64,000 nucleotides of DNA from an uncultured Collinsella sp. (GTDB taxonomy: Bacteria > Actinomycetota > Coriobacteriia > Coriobacteriales > Coriobacteriaceae): positions 227,864 through 291,863 of the forward strand of contig CAKUON010000002.1 of NCBI GenBank assembly GCA_934668875.1, written 5' to 3'. Made by a program: the position numbers and the translations under genes. The notes beneath the pieces were generated by a model. It was not told the DNA's origin, did not search any database, and worked only from the letters and a program-made list of their open reading frames with translations. Positions 7,799 through 18,989 of this stretch are shown here, in pieces. Position 1 is the stretch's first letter. Each line of letters begins with the position of its first letter.

Positions 7799-9565
7799 TT
7801 ACTCCTCAGAACCGTCGTCGCGCTTACGGCTACGAATGAGATGCGCCACACCAATGCACAGCACCGCGCCACCGGCGATCCAAGTAAAGGTCACGCCGTT
7901 GAGACCGGTCAGCGGGAGGCTAATCTGCTTGGTATCGCCAACGGTGATGTTGAAGTAGCCATCGGTGTCCTTCTCCGAGCCGGTCTGCATCGTTAGCTTG
8001 TTATCACCGGCACGCTTATCGGTAAGGCCAGCGATGACCTTGTCACCCTGACTCTTGTTATCAAGCACGCCAGTGAGCTCAGCAAGGCCAGCACCCGGAT
8101 CAGTGGCGTTCATGGTCGGCTTAATCTCGAAGGTGAAGGGTTCGACCTTGGTGTAACCATCGGGAGCAGAAGTTTCCGTGACCGTATAGACGCCAGCATC
8201 GAGACCGGTAAGCGTAATGACACCATCGGGGCCCGTCGGAAGCTCAACCTTGCTGTCGCTCAAAGTGCCGTCACTCTTGACATATTTAACGTTTGCGCTG
8301 TTCTCGTCACCGTTAGTTGTGTCACCAACTGCGATGGTGAACTTAGCATCTTTCAGCGCATTCTCAGTGCCAAGGTCAACCTTGTTGATCTTGAGGCCGT
8401 AGGTATAGTCCACGACGGTGTCGGGCGCCGAGGTGCCAGTGCCTGCGACCATGGGGTTGTTAGAATACTCAAGCGTAACAGTATTGGGGTTGCCCTCCAG
8501 CTTGTTGTTGGCCCCTGCAATAACCGCCTCTGCGTTGAGCTTTGCCTTGTAGAAGACAACAATCTCGGTCTTGGCATTGATTGTAAGCGTTCCGTCATTT
8601 TTCGCGGCGGCTGACTTCAGCCCATTGGTTCCAATAAAGTTAACTGTCAAAACACGCTGATTTGACTCAGAAGGGGCATCCACATTGTAGCTAGTCGGAT
8701 TAATCTCGGTGTATTCACCATTATTCAGCGCATAAACGCTGAGCGAGCCATCAACGAAGTCAAGACCCTTATCCAATGAATCCATAAACTTATAGGAATA
8801 AGAGTCGTAGCTGTCGTAGTTATCTGCGATCGTACCGGTAAGTCTATAGTTCACATCCTGGCCGATCTGGGAGTCGGCAGCATCCGCCCATTCGGTCTCG
8901 TCAGTAACGTTACCGCCCTTCACCTTAGAATCATCGAGAATCTTTTTCTCAACCGTAGGGACGCTCTTCTTGGGCTTAACGGTCGTTGCATTGGTGCCGT
9001 CGATAACAGTGTACACGGGAGAGGTAAATGCATCGGTTGACTTGCCGGCGGGCTTGCCGGCGGTATCGGTGAGGAAAAGCCAGTAGCCAGCTTTAAGACC
9101 GGTAAGGGACGGGCTGTCCGCGGACGTCTTGGTCCAAACGCCAGTCTTCTCCAGTTTGGAGGCAATTACGCTCAAAACATGACTGCTATTGACCCTAGTG
9201 TTTGAATCGGTCTGGTCGGCATCTTTGTTGTGCTTATCCAGCCAATCGGCAGCATCCTGCGCGTTTTCACTGGTGTAGTTAGGCTCCTTCTCGTGAATAG
9301 CGGCAACCACAGCCGTCTTGACCGCAGGACTACCCCAGTCGATGTTGCTCGCCGTCTTGGTCCCATTGGTCGTAGTCACATTCGCCTTGAAAATTTGGAT
9401 GCCCTTATAAATCGTTGACCCAGCGTAGTCACCGCAGTCGAACGTCACAGTCGAGCCGCCCTCGGCAAACGCCATCGTCACCGGGGCCATGACACCACCA
9501 AAGCTCAGAGCCGCAGTTAGGCCTGCCGTCACTGCTAGGCGGGCGATGTTTTTGGTTGTCTTCAT
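7799..9565 (-). CDS. Major pilin subunit, SpaA/FctA-like, LPLTG anchor
   Basis: Sortase-polymerised shaft pilin. The 588-aa precursor has a signal peptide (residues 1-35, cleavage near AFAEG), a pilin-type lysine motif VKPKK at 196-200, and a central isopeptide-type D2 domain (about 230-385). A Cna-B domain (about 392-500) carries the E-box VTETSAPDGY at 462-471. The sorting signal is LPLTG at 550-554, followed by a hydrophobic segment and RSRKRDD. The pilin lysine plus E-box indicate a polymerising backbone subunit. It is last in the operon after the tip and accessory pilin genes, and 120 bases separate it from the previous gene. AAGAAAGAGG precedes the ATG. No sortase C gene is adjacent. 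Confidence 0.88.
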   Translation of the reverse strand: MKTTKNIARLAVTAGLTAALSFGGVMAPVTMAFAEGGSTVTFDCGDYAGSTIYKGIQIFKANVTTTNGTKTASNIDWGSPAVKTAVVAAIHEKEPNYTSENAQDAADWLDKHNKDADQTDSNTRVNSSHVLSVIASKLEKTGVWTKTSADSPSLTGLKAGYWLFLTDTAGKPAGKSTDAFTSPVYTVIDGTNATTVKPKKSVPTVEKKILDDSKVKGGNVTDETEWADAADSQIGQDVNYRLTGTIADNYDSYDSYSYKFMDSLDKGLDFVDGSLSVYALNNGEYTEINPTSYNVDAPSESNQRVLTVNFIGTNGLKSAAAKNDGTLTINAKTEIVVFYKAKLNAEAVIAGANNKLEGNPNTVTLEYSNNPMVAGTGTSAPDTVVDYTYGLKINKVDLGTENALKDAKFTIAVGDTTNGDENSANVKYVKSDGTLSDSKVELPTGPDGVITLTGLDAGVYTVTETSAPDGYTKVEPFTFEIKPTMNATDPGAGLAELTGVLDNKSQGDKVIAGLTDKRAGDNKLTMQTGSEKDTDGYFNITVGDTKQISLPLTGLNGVTFTWIAGGAVLCIGVAHLIRSRKRDDGSEE

Positions 9566-9671
9566 GTTTGGACCTCTTTCTTGGAGGTTGCTTTAAAACT
9601 TGTCGATGCCAAAAGTCGGCAGGTTATATCCCTGCGTCCAAATCGCTACGGAGGCAGTACGCCGCTGAGCA

Positions 9672-9681
9672 GGGGGGGGGG
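9672..9681. repeat. Homopolymeric G10/C10 tract
   Basis: Ten consecutive G on the plus strand (C10 in the transcript) lie between the stop of the accessory pilin (9686) and the start of the major pilin (9565). Tracts of this length are prone to slippage. Confidence 0.85.
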
Positions 9682-9685
9682 ACAA

Positions 9686-11335
9686 TTATTTATCACGGCG
9701 ACCTCCTCCCCGCTTGATGACGAGCGCGGCGACAATGGCCGCCACTCCAATGACAGCTAAAGCCGCCACCAGCACCATCGTTCTATCTCCCGTCGAGGGC
9801 ATAAAGCCTCGACTCGCTTCTTTACTTGGGGTGTTGAGCACCGACAGTTCAATTGAACCCGTCCCGGCATCGGCGGCATCAACCCGCAGGGGGCTTTCGG
9901 CCGATACGGTCACCTTGGGCTTCGCGGCAGCTACCTGCTTAACGTCCAGGCGCTCGGCCGTAACCGTCACCGTTCGCTTGCCCTCAAAGGCGGTGTAGCC
10001 CTTGGGCGCCGCGACCTCCTCGACGGTATAGACGCCCGCGTCCGCGCCGTTCAGCTCCACGTGACCGTCCTTGTCGGTCACAATGCACGCACCGGCACCC
10101 GTCGACCATGCGCCGTCGGCCGCCAGTGTGCGACCGCGGTCGTCGGCGATACTCAGGACCGCCCCGGCAAGCGGCTTGTCGCCGTCGCTGCCGCGCTTGG
10201 TGAGCGCGAGATCCCAGGTGTAGGCCGTCGCGTCATCGCTCGGCGTGCGGGTGAAACCGGCTTCTCCGGACTGGTCGGCAAAGGGAGAGCGCGGGTAACG
10301 CAGGTAGACCTCGTTGGGGTTGCCCTTGGCGATGCCGTGGTTGCATGCGCTGTTGAGGGGCGCATTGTACACGGCGACCACGCGGGCGCCCGCGGCGAAG
10401 GCGTCGGCGCCGCCGAGCGCGGCGATCAGGTCGCCGGTGCGCACGGTGAAGGTTCCGTCCGCGGCCACCTTGGTGGCGCACTGGGCCGTGATGTCGGTCC
10501 AGCCCTGCGCGGGCTCGGTGCCGGCGCGTCCGTCCTTCCCGGTCGAGACCGCGTCGAAGCCGCCCTCGGCCCCCGCCGCCGCGTACACGCGCATGCTCGC
10601 GGCGACCCTGGAGGGGTCGAGCCCCGCGCTCATGGCGTCGACGAACTGCACCGCGTAGGTGTCGTAGGCGGTGAGCCCCGCCGGGACCGTGGCCGAGAGG
10701 CGCCAGTACAGGTCGTCGGCGACCGTTGCGTCTGCGGCCTTCTGCCAGGCCGCGGTGCTGTCCTCCAGCACGTGCTTGGCGACCTTGGGCGTCGCGGCCT
10801 TGGGCTTGACGGTGACGGCGCTGCCGCCGACCAGGGCCATGATCGGCGCGGTGCCGGCCTCGCCCTGGGCGATGGCGTCGTCGTCGGCGACGATGAGCCA
10901 GTAGCCGCAGGGCAGCCCGGCCGCCGTGCCCGCGTTAAGGGCCACGGAAGGCGCACCGGCATTGCAAATCGCACGGGCAAGCTTTGCCGCTAGCGCGGTC
11001 GTCATGTGTCCGTCGACGTTCATCCATTCGGCAGCCTCTTGCGCCGTCGATGCCGAGTCATCAAGCCCCGCATCATGAAGCACGGGGAGAACGACCTGGC
11101 GAACGGCGTCATTCGCCCACGTTACGTCAGTTGCGACCTTTTGATCGGCATCGGCGCCGTCAATAACGGTCGCCGAAAAGAGCTGATACGCGTCATACCG
11201 AGTCGCAACTGTACCGTCCACCGTAATGGCTCCAGTGTCGGCAGCACGTGCCGTTCCAGGAGCAATCGCGAAAGACAGAATAGCGACCATGATCATCGTC
11301 GCGACAGCCAACAAGTGGCGGCTAAGTCTACTCAC
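9686..11335 (-). CDS. Accessory pilin with Cna-B domain and MPSTG sorting motif
   Basis: The product of about 549 aa has a signal peptide (hydrophobic about residues 8-30, then GTARAAD). Its architecture parallels the major pilin: the VKPKA segment after the first domain, a D2-like isopeptide domain, and a Cna-B domain with E-box YTVEEVAAPKGY. The sorting signal is the variant MPSTG, followed by a hydrophobic helix and KRGGGRRDK. I chose the GTG at 11335, which overlaps the stop of the upstream gene by 8 bases, because GAGGTGG lies 6 bases before it; a longer frame up to 11392 lies inside the previous gene. Local GC is clearly higher than in the major pilin and tip genes (long GC-rich runs at 10300-10900), suggesting a different origin for this segment. 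Confidence 0.82.
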   Translation of the reverse strand: MSRLSRHLLAVATMIMVAILSFAIAPGTARAADTGAITVDGTVATRYDAYQLFSATVIDGADADQKVATDVTWANDAVRQVVLPVLHDAGLDDSASTAQEAAEWMNVDGHMTTALAAKLARAICNAGAPSVALNAGTAAGLPCGYWLIVADDDAIAQGEAGTAPIMALVGGSAVTVKPKAATPKVAKHVLEDSTAAWQKAADATVADDLYWRLSATVPAGLTAYDTYAVQFVDAMSAGLDPSRVAASMRVYAAAGAEGGFDAVSTGKDGRAGTEPAQGWTDITAQCATKVAADGTFTVRTGDLIAALGGADAFAAGARVVAVYNAPLNSACNHGIAKGNPNEVYLRYPRSPFADQSGEAGFTRTPSDDATAYTWDLALTKRGSDGDKPLAGAVLSIADDRGRTLAADGAWSTGAGACIVTDKDGHVELNGADAGVYTVEEVAAPKGYTAFEGKRTVTVTAERLDVKQVAAAKPKVTVSAESPLRVDAADAGTGSIELSVLNTPSKEASRGFMPSTGDRTMVLVAALAVIGVAAIVAALVIKRGGGRRDK

Positions 11336-14300
11336 GGCGACCACCTCGATCCAGATCGCGATGACGACGAGCATGCATCCACGTCGCGGCAAAGCACAGC
11401 AACGAAGCTCCAGCCAGATACGTCATAGTCAAACCAGCCCCGCCCGCCTCGGGCAGCGTAGTCGAGTACTTGTTGATAAAGGTCGGCGGTATTGTGGGAT
11501 CGGTGCCATCATAGGTAACAACGGTATTGAGCCTTCCGTTTCCGCTGGTCACCGTGACCGTGACCTCGTGCTCGGTTGTGTCATAGGTGATGTGGTCCTT
11601 GACACCCTTCACCGCGCCCTCGGGGATGACCTCGGAGATAAAGTACGTATAGGTCCCCGTCTTGGTGTAATCCAGGACAAAGTTGATATCGCCATCCACA
11701 CCGTTCTTCATAGTCTGAAGAACCTTACCGTTCGCATCCTTGAGCACAAACCCGAACTGGCCTTCCTGCAAGGCCGAGCCTTCGAGCATCTTCTTAGCGG
11801 AAATCGTAGCTTGACCACTGTAGGGCGAATCATAGACCGTGATGTCCGTACTTGCCGTTGGGGTGTCAATGTCGACGCCCTTTGCCTTCAGACCCTCTGC
11901 CTGAGTAAGGGCCTTCTGATATTCGTCCTCATTGCTGCCCTTGAGCATAATCCACACCGGCTTAGTGATGGCGTTATAGCCGCTAGGTGCACTGGTCTCC
12001 TCAAGACAATACAGCTTACAAGCTTCCATCCTTTTCGCAGCGGTGCCGAATGTCGCCGTGCCGCTGCCGCCCGTCGTTGCTCTTTGGAATACACTTTTCG
12101 CAGAAGCGAGGGTGGAAGTCGAAGCCGAATCCATATCAACCTCATAGAGCGTGAACTCAGCATCGGACAGCTTCTTTGTGATATAGCTCGAGTCAACCTT
12201 GGTCACTGTGACACCGTAACCACTACCACCAGCCGAACCATTCAGCTCTTGAATTTCCCAGTCCCCTGTATAGCCGGTATCGCCCTCGAAAACGCCCTCA
12301 AGAGACGCTTGGTTAGTCAAAGAAACATGCTCGCCCGTATTGCCAGCAGGAATAACTTCGTATTCAACCTTGAGATACTCCTTATCGGGCACCGTAAGCG
12401 TCATCTTTGTACAAGTCGAGCCCGATTGATCGGGAATAGTCTCGGCGCCGACTCTGTATTGATTCGAGCTAAGCAAACTCCAGCCCGTTCCGTTGTGTTG
12501 GGACACTTTGACCGAATCTGACACCAACGTGCATTTGGCGTCCATAATATCGAAGAGCTCGAGATAGTCGCTGTCACTCTTAAGGTTAACCGCCGATTCG
12601 TTAACATAGATGGTGTACTTGATGCGGTTGCTGTTAGCGACCTGCGCGCCGGTCTTTTGCAGCACGTTGTTCTTAATGGTGACAGTGCCGCTACCGGATT
12701 TGAAATCCTTATCGCCCGATTTGGCACTGGCAGAATTGGTGAACTTCACCTCATTCGTGGAGGTGTCAAACTCGCCGCGCTTAACCGCCGTCCGATACGT
12801 GAGCTTGGCGTAACCGGCGTAGTTACCGAGCGCCGCCGTGGGGATGGAGAAAACAACAGTGCCCTTGTCATCACCGACGTCAACGCTCGTAAGGGGTAAG
12901 TTGTCGGCGACGGTCTTCCCTCGCTGGGCGGTACCGTTATATGCTTTCTGGTCATACGGATTCTGGATCAGCGAGTATTTGGCATACCCTGGCACATAGC
13001 TCATACCACTCGGCAGCGTGTCAACGACGTTCAGCGGCTGGTTATTAAGCTTGCAAGCGCCATAGTATTCAAACTCGCCATTTGCGCCCTTATTGCCCTT
13101 CTGGCGGTTCGCGTAGACCGTCCAGTCGACGACCCAGGCGCCCTTCTCAGCCGAGCCGTCGACGACGCTCCAGTCGAAGCCCTCATCCCATGAGACCTTC
13201 GATTCCGTTTCCGGCTTCTCGACCGCAGGTGTCGAGTTTGCATCGACGTAGTAATAGATATAATCCGTGAAGTACTTGGTGTCATTTACTTCTACTGATG
13301 CAAAATTGGAGTACCAGCCAGGAAGCGCATCGGATTTTGTCTTATAAGTAATTACCGCATCCGGGTTATCTTTGAGCGCGTTCTTCACCGCATCGCTTAT
13401 CCGAATGAACAGGTTGAAGTTTTTCTTGGTTCCAAACGACGTTGAATCACTGCCACCTTCGAACCACCAATCGCCGCCCTTCTCCAAAGGGACATCGCCG
13501 ATTTTAATAGAATAGCTGTCGACGTCTGGTCCGATATTTTGGCTCCAGGCCGTCTGAAACGTATCGTAAACCTTGACCGTTGATGGATTCACCGCATTAA
13601 CAATGGAGCCCAGTGCTATCCGAAGCTCCCAGGTTGCCTGACCTGTTGTCGCCGCATCAGAGTATTTCACAAGGCTCTTTACAATCTGCGTCCCCACCAG
13701 CTTCGGCGTAAACGTGCCGCTGTTCGTGCCGGAAACGGAATTGTCGCGCGAGATATTCGCACTATTGCTCACCGTGTCATACGAGTCCTGATCGTTCATC
13801 TTGGTGTGATAGACAATGCGATAGGGCTTGTACTTATCCGTGTCAGATAGACCTGAGAACTTATAGCTAAACGTTTTACCAGTGGAGCTATCGAGATTGC
13901 GGCGGGCGATCTCGTCTTCCCCGTAGAGTCCCCTATAAACGATGTAATTACCCGTATACGTCTGTTTGTCGTCCAGCGTGTCGGTGAATGTATAGCCATT
14001 CATGTCGGCCTTGATGTCACCGTTGTTGAGTATGACTGTCCAGGTGATATCGGACGGCGTTCCGGTGCCATTGCTCTTGTTGACCATGTCATAGCGAAAT
14101 GGATTTGCTGAGCCTTCGCAATTCCTCGATTTTTCTTTGTTTTGGCCCCATGTCCAGGTGGCATTGTTTTTTGAGCCGGGGAGCTCATTGATCCACTCTT
14201 TGTCACCCACAGAAACATTCGAGTTCATAACCGAATCATACGTAATCGTATAGGTATCTTGAGACAAGTCGCCCAGGTTCAAAGTTGCGGTCTGCTCATT

Positions 14301-15056
14301 AATGGCCGGCTGTTGATCGAGCGTCTTGTCGTTCAGCTTAAACGACCCGGGCACAAACGAAAAGTTATTCCCCAGCACATCGGTGAGCTGGACATTGTGA
14401 GCATAAGACTCAACCGTAAGCTTGAGAGTCCACGTAACCTTTCCCTCGCCGCCAGTTTGAGAGAACTTTCCTTCTTTCGTTCCCGTCACATCGCCGTCTT
14501 TTGTCACAATGTCGATTTCGCCCTTTCCGGGAAAATTGACTTTCGTTGTGTCACCGGAACCAACATTCTCGTCTGCCAGCTTGAATGAAAAAACAGCGGC
14601 AACGTGAACTTCGGATGGATACTCATTTATCCAATTTTGTTCGAAAGTGAAAATCAGCTTATTGTTCTCACACTTCCAAGTGCCAGCCTCTTTGCCTGAA
14701 TCGTCATAGAGCTGCCCACCTTTATCCTCCAATAACTTAACATTTTCCGGGAGAGAGTACTCCGCAACGTTTTGCGTTGCGCTCGGGTTATGGTTCGTCT
14801 TAAAGTTCGCGCTAAACGAGCCGTAGAGCGTATCGGTCGAAAGCACGGCATTATTATTCAAAGGCGTTTTACGGCTCTCGTCGATAAACAGCTCGACCTT
14901 AACATCCGCCGTATCGCCGTTGATCTCAATCGGATCGGGCGCCGTCGCATCCTCGGCGCGCACGGGGGCTGCGCCGTGAAAAACTGCGGCGGTAAGGCTA
15001 ATCAAAATGAAGATCAGGGCCGCCATACCCAGCGACCGTGAGCGGTGTGCGTCCAT
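11328..15056 (-). CDS. Large SpaA-like tip adhesin, LPEAG anchor
   Basis: First gene of the pilus operon. The 1242-aa product has a signal peptide (residues about 8-32, ending VRAED) and many immunoglobulin-like isopeptide or adhesion modules. A Cna-B-like module at about residues 985-1090 has the motif CLEETSAPSGYNAI. A FctB/Spy0128-like module near 1100-1200 contains KKMLEGSALQEGQFGFVL and TYTYFISEVIPEG. The sorting motif LPEAG at about 1201 precedes a hydrophobic segment and an Arg-rich tail. Size and position fit a pilus tip or surface adhesin. AGGGGATAACT precedes the ATG. A candidate promoter lies at 15217-15246. The adhesive target cannot be read from sequence. Confidence 0.82.
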   Translation of the reverse strand: MDAHRSRSLGMAALIFILISLTAAVFHGAAPVRAEDATAPDPIEINGDTADVKVELFIDESRKTPLNNNAVLSTDTLYGSFSANFKTNHNPSATQNVAEYSLPENVKLLEDKGGQLYDDSGKEAGTWKCENNKLIFTFEQNWINEYPSEVHVAAVFSFKLADENVGSGDTTKVNFPGKGEIDIVTKDGDVTGTKEGKFSQTGGEGKVTWTLKLTVESYAHNVQLTDVLGNNFSFVPGSFKLNDKTLDQQPAINEQTATLNLGDLSQDTYTITYDSVMNSNVSVGDKEWINELPGSKNNATWTWGQNKEKSRNCEGSANPFRYDMVNKSNGTGTPSDITWTVILNNGDIKADMNGYTFTDTLDDKQTYTGNYIVYRGLYGEDEIARRNLDSSTGKTFSYKFSGLSDTDKYKPYRIVYHTKMNDQDSYDTVSNSANISRDNSVSGTNSGTFTPKLVGTQIVKSLVKYSDAATTGQATWELRIALGSIVNAVNPSTVKVYDTFQTAWSQNIGPDVDSYSIKIGDVPLEKGGDWWFEGGSDSTSFGTKKNFNLFIRISDAVKNALKDNPDAVITYKTKSDALPGWYSNFASVEVNDTKYFTDYIYYYVDANSTPAVEKPETESKVSWDEGFDWSVVDGSAEKGAWVVDWTVYANRQKGNKGANGEFEYYGACKLNNQPLNVVDTLPSGMSYVPGYAKYSLIQNPYDQKAYNGTAQRGKTVADNLPLTSVDVGDDKGTVVFSIPTAALGNYAGYAKLTYRTAVKRGEFDTSTNEVKFTNSASAKSGDKDFKSGSGTVTIKNNVLQKTGAQVANSNRIKYTIYVNESAVNLKSDSDYLELFDIMDAKCTLVSDSVKVSQHNGTGWSLLSSNQYRVGAETIPDQSGSTCTKMTLTVPDKEYLKVEYEVIPAGNTGEHVSLTNQASLEGVFEGDTGYTGDWEIQELNGSAGGSGYGVTVTKVDSSYITKKLSDAEFTLYEVDMDSASTSTLASAKSVFQRATTGGSGTATFGTAAKRMEACKLYCLEETSAPSGYNAITKPVWIMLKGSNEDEYQKALTQAEGLKAKGVDIDTPTASTDITVYDSPYSGQATISAKKMLEGSALQEGQFGFVLKDANGKVLQTMKNGVDGDINFVLDYTKTGTYTYFISEVIPEGAVKGVKDHITYDTTEHEVTVTVTSGNGRLNTVVTYDGTDPTIPPTFINKYSTTLPEAGGAGLTMTYLAGASLLCFAATWMHARRHRDLDRGGRRE

Positions 15057-15216
15057 AGTTATCCCCTAATTCCTACAACACAGTGTGGAATACGGCGAAT
15101 CGTCGGATCGAACACAAACCCCAACATCAACAAGAACCTACCTAGCGCATTGCAAGAACCCATTGGGGAGCAACTTCTAAGACGGTCCGTCTATGCCACG
15201 TGCATAAAATACAACA

Positions 15217-15246
15217 TAGATACCAATCATGTAAACCGCAGGTCAA
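15217..15246 (-). promoter_or_regulatory. Candidate promoter of the pilus operon
   Basis: On the minus strand TTGACC (15241-15246) and TATCTA (15217-15222) are 18 bases apart. The stretch 15200-15340 is AT-rich compared with its surroundings. The leader to the ATG is about 150 bases. Confidence 0.5.
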
Positions 15247-15388
15247 GAGGTCTTTTAATTTAATACCAGTTGATATTTACCTGTTAACAGTTTTGTATCA
15301 AAGCGGTCATATTTCAATGATTCCTGTATATGTTTAAACAACCTAACTTTACCCAGAATGGCCCAGAAGGAGGCATCGTCTCCGTCGT

Positions 15389-15416
15389 GGTGCAAACTAG
15401 CCTGACCCCTTGCACC
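15389..15416. repeat. Hairpin with GGGGTCAGGC loop
   Basis: GGTGCAA (15389-15395) pairs with TTGCACC (15410-15416). The minus-strand loop reads GGGGTCAGGCTAGT. It abuts the typA terminator and resembles the hairpin at 7656-7690. Confidence 0.55.
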
Positions 15417-15454
15417 AAAAAGGGCGCCGACCATTGCGGTCGACGCCCTTTCTT
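15417..15454 (-). terminator. Terminator after typA
   Basis: AAAGGGCGCCGACC pairs with GGTCGaCGCCCTTT (one bulge) and is followed on the minus strand by TTTTTGG. Confidence 0.8.
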
Positions 15455-15478
15455 ATTGGCGGTTATAAACCCCAGCGC

Positions 15479-17317
<1,839 letters not shown>

Positions 17318-17434
17318 GTAGTTCCCCTATCTTCTATCCATATACAAACGGCACGCGTATGCGGCCCGCCCAGCGATACAACGCTCAGCGGGAATATTGA
17401 GCCTTTTACCGAAAACTCGTTTATTTTAGCGATT

Positions 17435-17884
17435 TTAGATAAGAGGGGTTTCCTCACCTGCAGGTTCAGGGTCGCTCCACATAAAACCATCGCCGGCACC
17501 CATGCCCTCATACAGCACGTATGCCGAAAAACCGCTCTCGAGCGTGGTTTCGAAGAAGCTCACGAGCAGGGCGTCGTGATAGCCGCCGTCAATTTCGACA
17601 CAACCGGTGTAGCCGATGGCATAGCGGGCGATGCGGCCCAGGCCCTCGTCCTTAAGACCCATCTTGTGCTCGGAGATAAAGTTGGTGGCCGCCTCGAGGC
17701 ATGCCTCTTCGCCGTCCTCGTCGAGCGCCGCCAGATATCGGTTGGAAGCAGCGTCCTCGATCGCCACAACTACGCCCGGATTCTCGCCGGCGGCAAGGTC
17801 GTCCAAGAACGCACCAATCAGGTCACACACCATGGCGTCGAGCTCGGCGGAGACGTTACCGGCGTCCTGCATATCCTGTGCCAT
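17435..17884 (-). CDS. Hypothetical acidic protein
   Basis: A 149-aa acidic protein of unknown function, without signal peptide or membrane segment. Visible features are an N-terminal helix (AELDAMVCDLIGAFLDDLAAGE), alternating strands (VVVAIEDA, YIGYTGCVEIDGG-like region, DALLVSFFET) and a conserved-looking glycine-rich C terminus. The codon usage and GC-rich third positions match the neighbours, and GGGAAGGTCTAAAG upstream of the ATG contains a usable ribosome binding site. It lies between typA and a small membrane protein gene. I recognise no family. Confidence 0.7.
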   Translation of the reverse strand: MAQDMQDAGNVSAELDAMVCDLIGAFLDDLAAGENPGVVVAIEDAASNRYLAALDEDGEEACLEAATNFISEHKMGLKDEGLGRIARYAIGYTGCVEIDGGYHDALLVSFFETTLESGFSAYVLYEGMGAGDGFMWSDPEPAGEETPLI

Positions 17885-17914
17885 CTTTAGACCTTCCCAT
17901 CGAGTCTGGCGTCG

Positions 17915-18304
17915 TTACAGTTCTTGTGCCTCGGCAGCGATCTTGGCGGCAGCGTCGCGGGCGCGCATCATATCCATCGCGCGCTTGTCGAGTACCTTGA
18001 TCTGGTTGGTCAGCATTACTGCATCGACCACACCCCAGATTACCAAGCCTGTTGAAATCGAAAACCCAAGCGCACCAACTGTACCACGAAGGCGCGAGCA
18101 GATTGCCGCGACAAGGGCGGAGACGACAACCATCTTGATAAACGAGCCGCGGTGCTCGCGAAGCGTGCGGGCCTGCATCACATAGGCAATGCGTGCCGCC
18201 TCGGATGCCTCCGAGCGCATCTGGGCCTCGCGCGCAATGGCCGCCGCCTCAGCCGACATACCGCTGGCCATCAGCGAACACTCCGCAACCCTGCCGCCCC
18301 GCAT
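17915..18304 (-). CDS. Hypothetical small membrane protein
   Basis: A 129-aa protein with an N-terminal helical cytosolic part (residues 15-50, rich in Ala, Arg and Glu), two hydrophobic segments at about 57-72 and 78-97, and a C-terminal basic helix. The ATG at 18304 follows the stop codon of the nuclease gene immediately (TAAATG), suggesting translational coupling. Internal ATGs at codons 12 and 16 are alternatives. I recognise no family. Confidence 0.65.
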   Translation of the reverse strand: MRGGRVAECSLMASGMSAEAAAIAREAQMRSEASEAARIAYVMQARTLREHRGSFIKMVVVSALVAAICSRLRGTVGALGFSISTGLVIWGVVDAVMLTNQIKVLDKRAMDMMRARDAAAKIAAEAQEL

Positions 18305-18805
18305 TTAGAAGTCATCGGGGGAGAGCGTATGGACGAACTCGTCGAACTTCTCGAACTCCTGCTCGTCGTCGACATCCTCGGCGTGGGTGGAAACAGTGCC
18401 CAGGCGATTCATGATGTCGTCCTCCACAAACATGGGGGCATTGCTGCGCACGGCAAGGGCAATGGCGTCACTGGGGCGGGCGTCGATCTTACGCTCCTCG
18501 CCATCGGTCAGTACGACGATCGTCGCGTAGAACACCGGCGGCTCGGCGCGAACGATCTCGATGCGCTCGAGTTTGGCACCCAGGGCGTCAACGGTATCGA
18601 GCAGCAGGTCATGGGTAATCGGGCGCTCGGCGCGGCCGCTATCGATGCCGCGGCTGATGGCAGCAGCTTCAAATGAACCAGTCTGAATGGAAAGGGAACG
18701 CAGCGGCGCGGGCGAGTCCGATTTGCTGCTGCGCTCACGAAGTACGATAAGCGATGGCACGGGACCGGCGGCCATGACGATGGTCTCTATGTCGACACGA
18801 ACCAT
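18305..18805 (-). CDS. Bifunctional nuclease family protein (DUF151)
   Basis: DUF151 proteins are small cytosolic proteins; some have reported nuclease activity. The 166-aa product shows the family core: ITHDLLLDTVDALGAKLERIEI, an FYATIVVL strand, and IDARPSDAIALAVRSNAPMFVEDDI. An acidic C-terminal tail follows. I chose the ATG at 18805 because GGAGGTGTTCC precedes it; an upstream ATG would add ten residues. It heads the run down to typA. Confidence 0.88.
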   Translation of the reverse strand: MVRVDIETIVMAAGPVPSLIVLRERSSKSDSPAPLRSLSIQTGSFEAAAISRGIDSGRAERPITHDLLLDTVDALGAKLERIEIVRAEPPVFYATIVVLTDGEERKIDARPSDAIALAVRSNAPMFVEDDIMNRLGTVSTHAEDVDDEQEFEKFDEFVHTLSPDDF

Positions 18806-18943
18806 GGAACACCTCCGGTACGTAGCGGTTAACACGCGGCAGCCCGCCGCATTGAATAGCTATACTACCCAAACTTTCGCACAGCACACAAAATCAAAGT
18901 AGTTAATTTGGGACGGGGCTTTTTTGACTACCTTCAGTAGATA

Positions 18944-18976
18944 AGAAAAAAGCCCCGAGGCAACGCCCCAGGGCTC
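18944..18976 (-). terminator. Terminator after the tRNA-Ile/Ala/Ile cluster
   Basis: On the minus strand AGCCCTGGGGC pairs with GCCTCGGGGCT (two G-U pairs, loop GTT) and is followed by TTTTTT. Confidence 0.85.
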
Positions 18977-18989
18977 TTCACAGTTTTGA

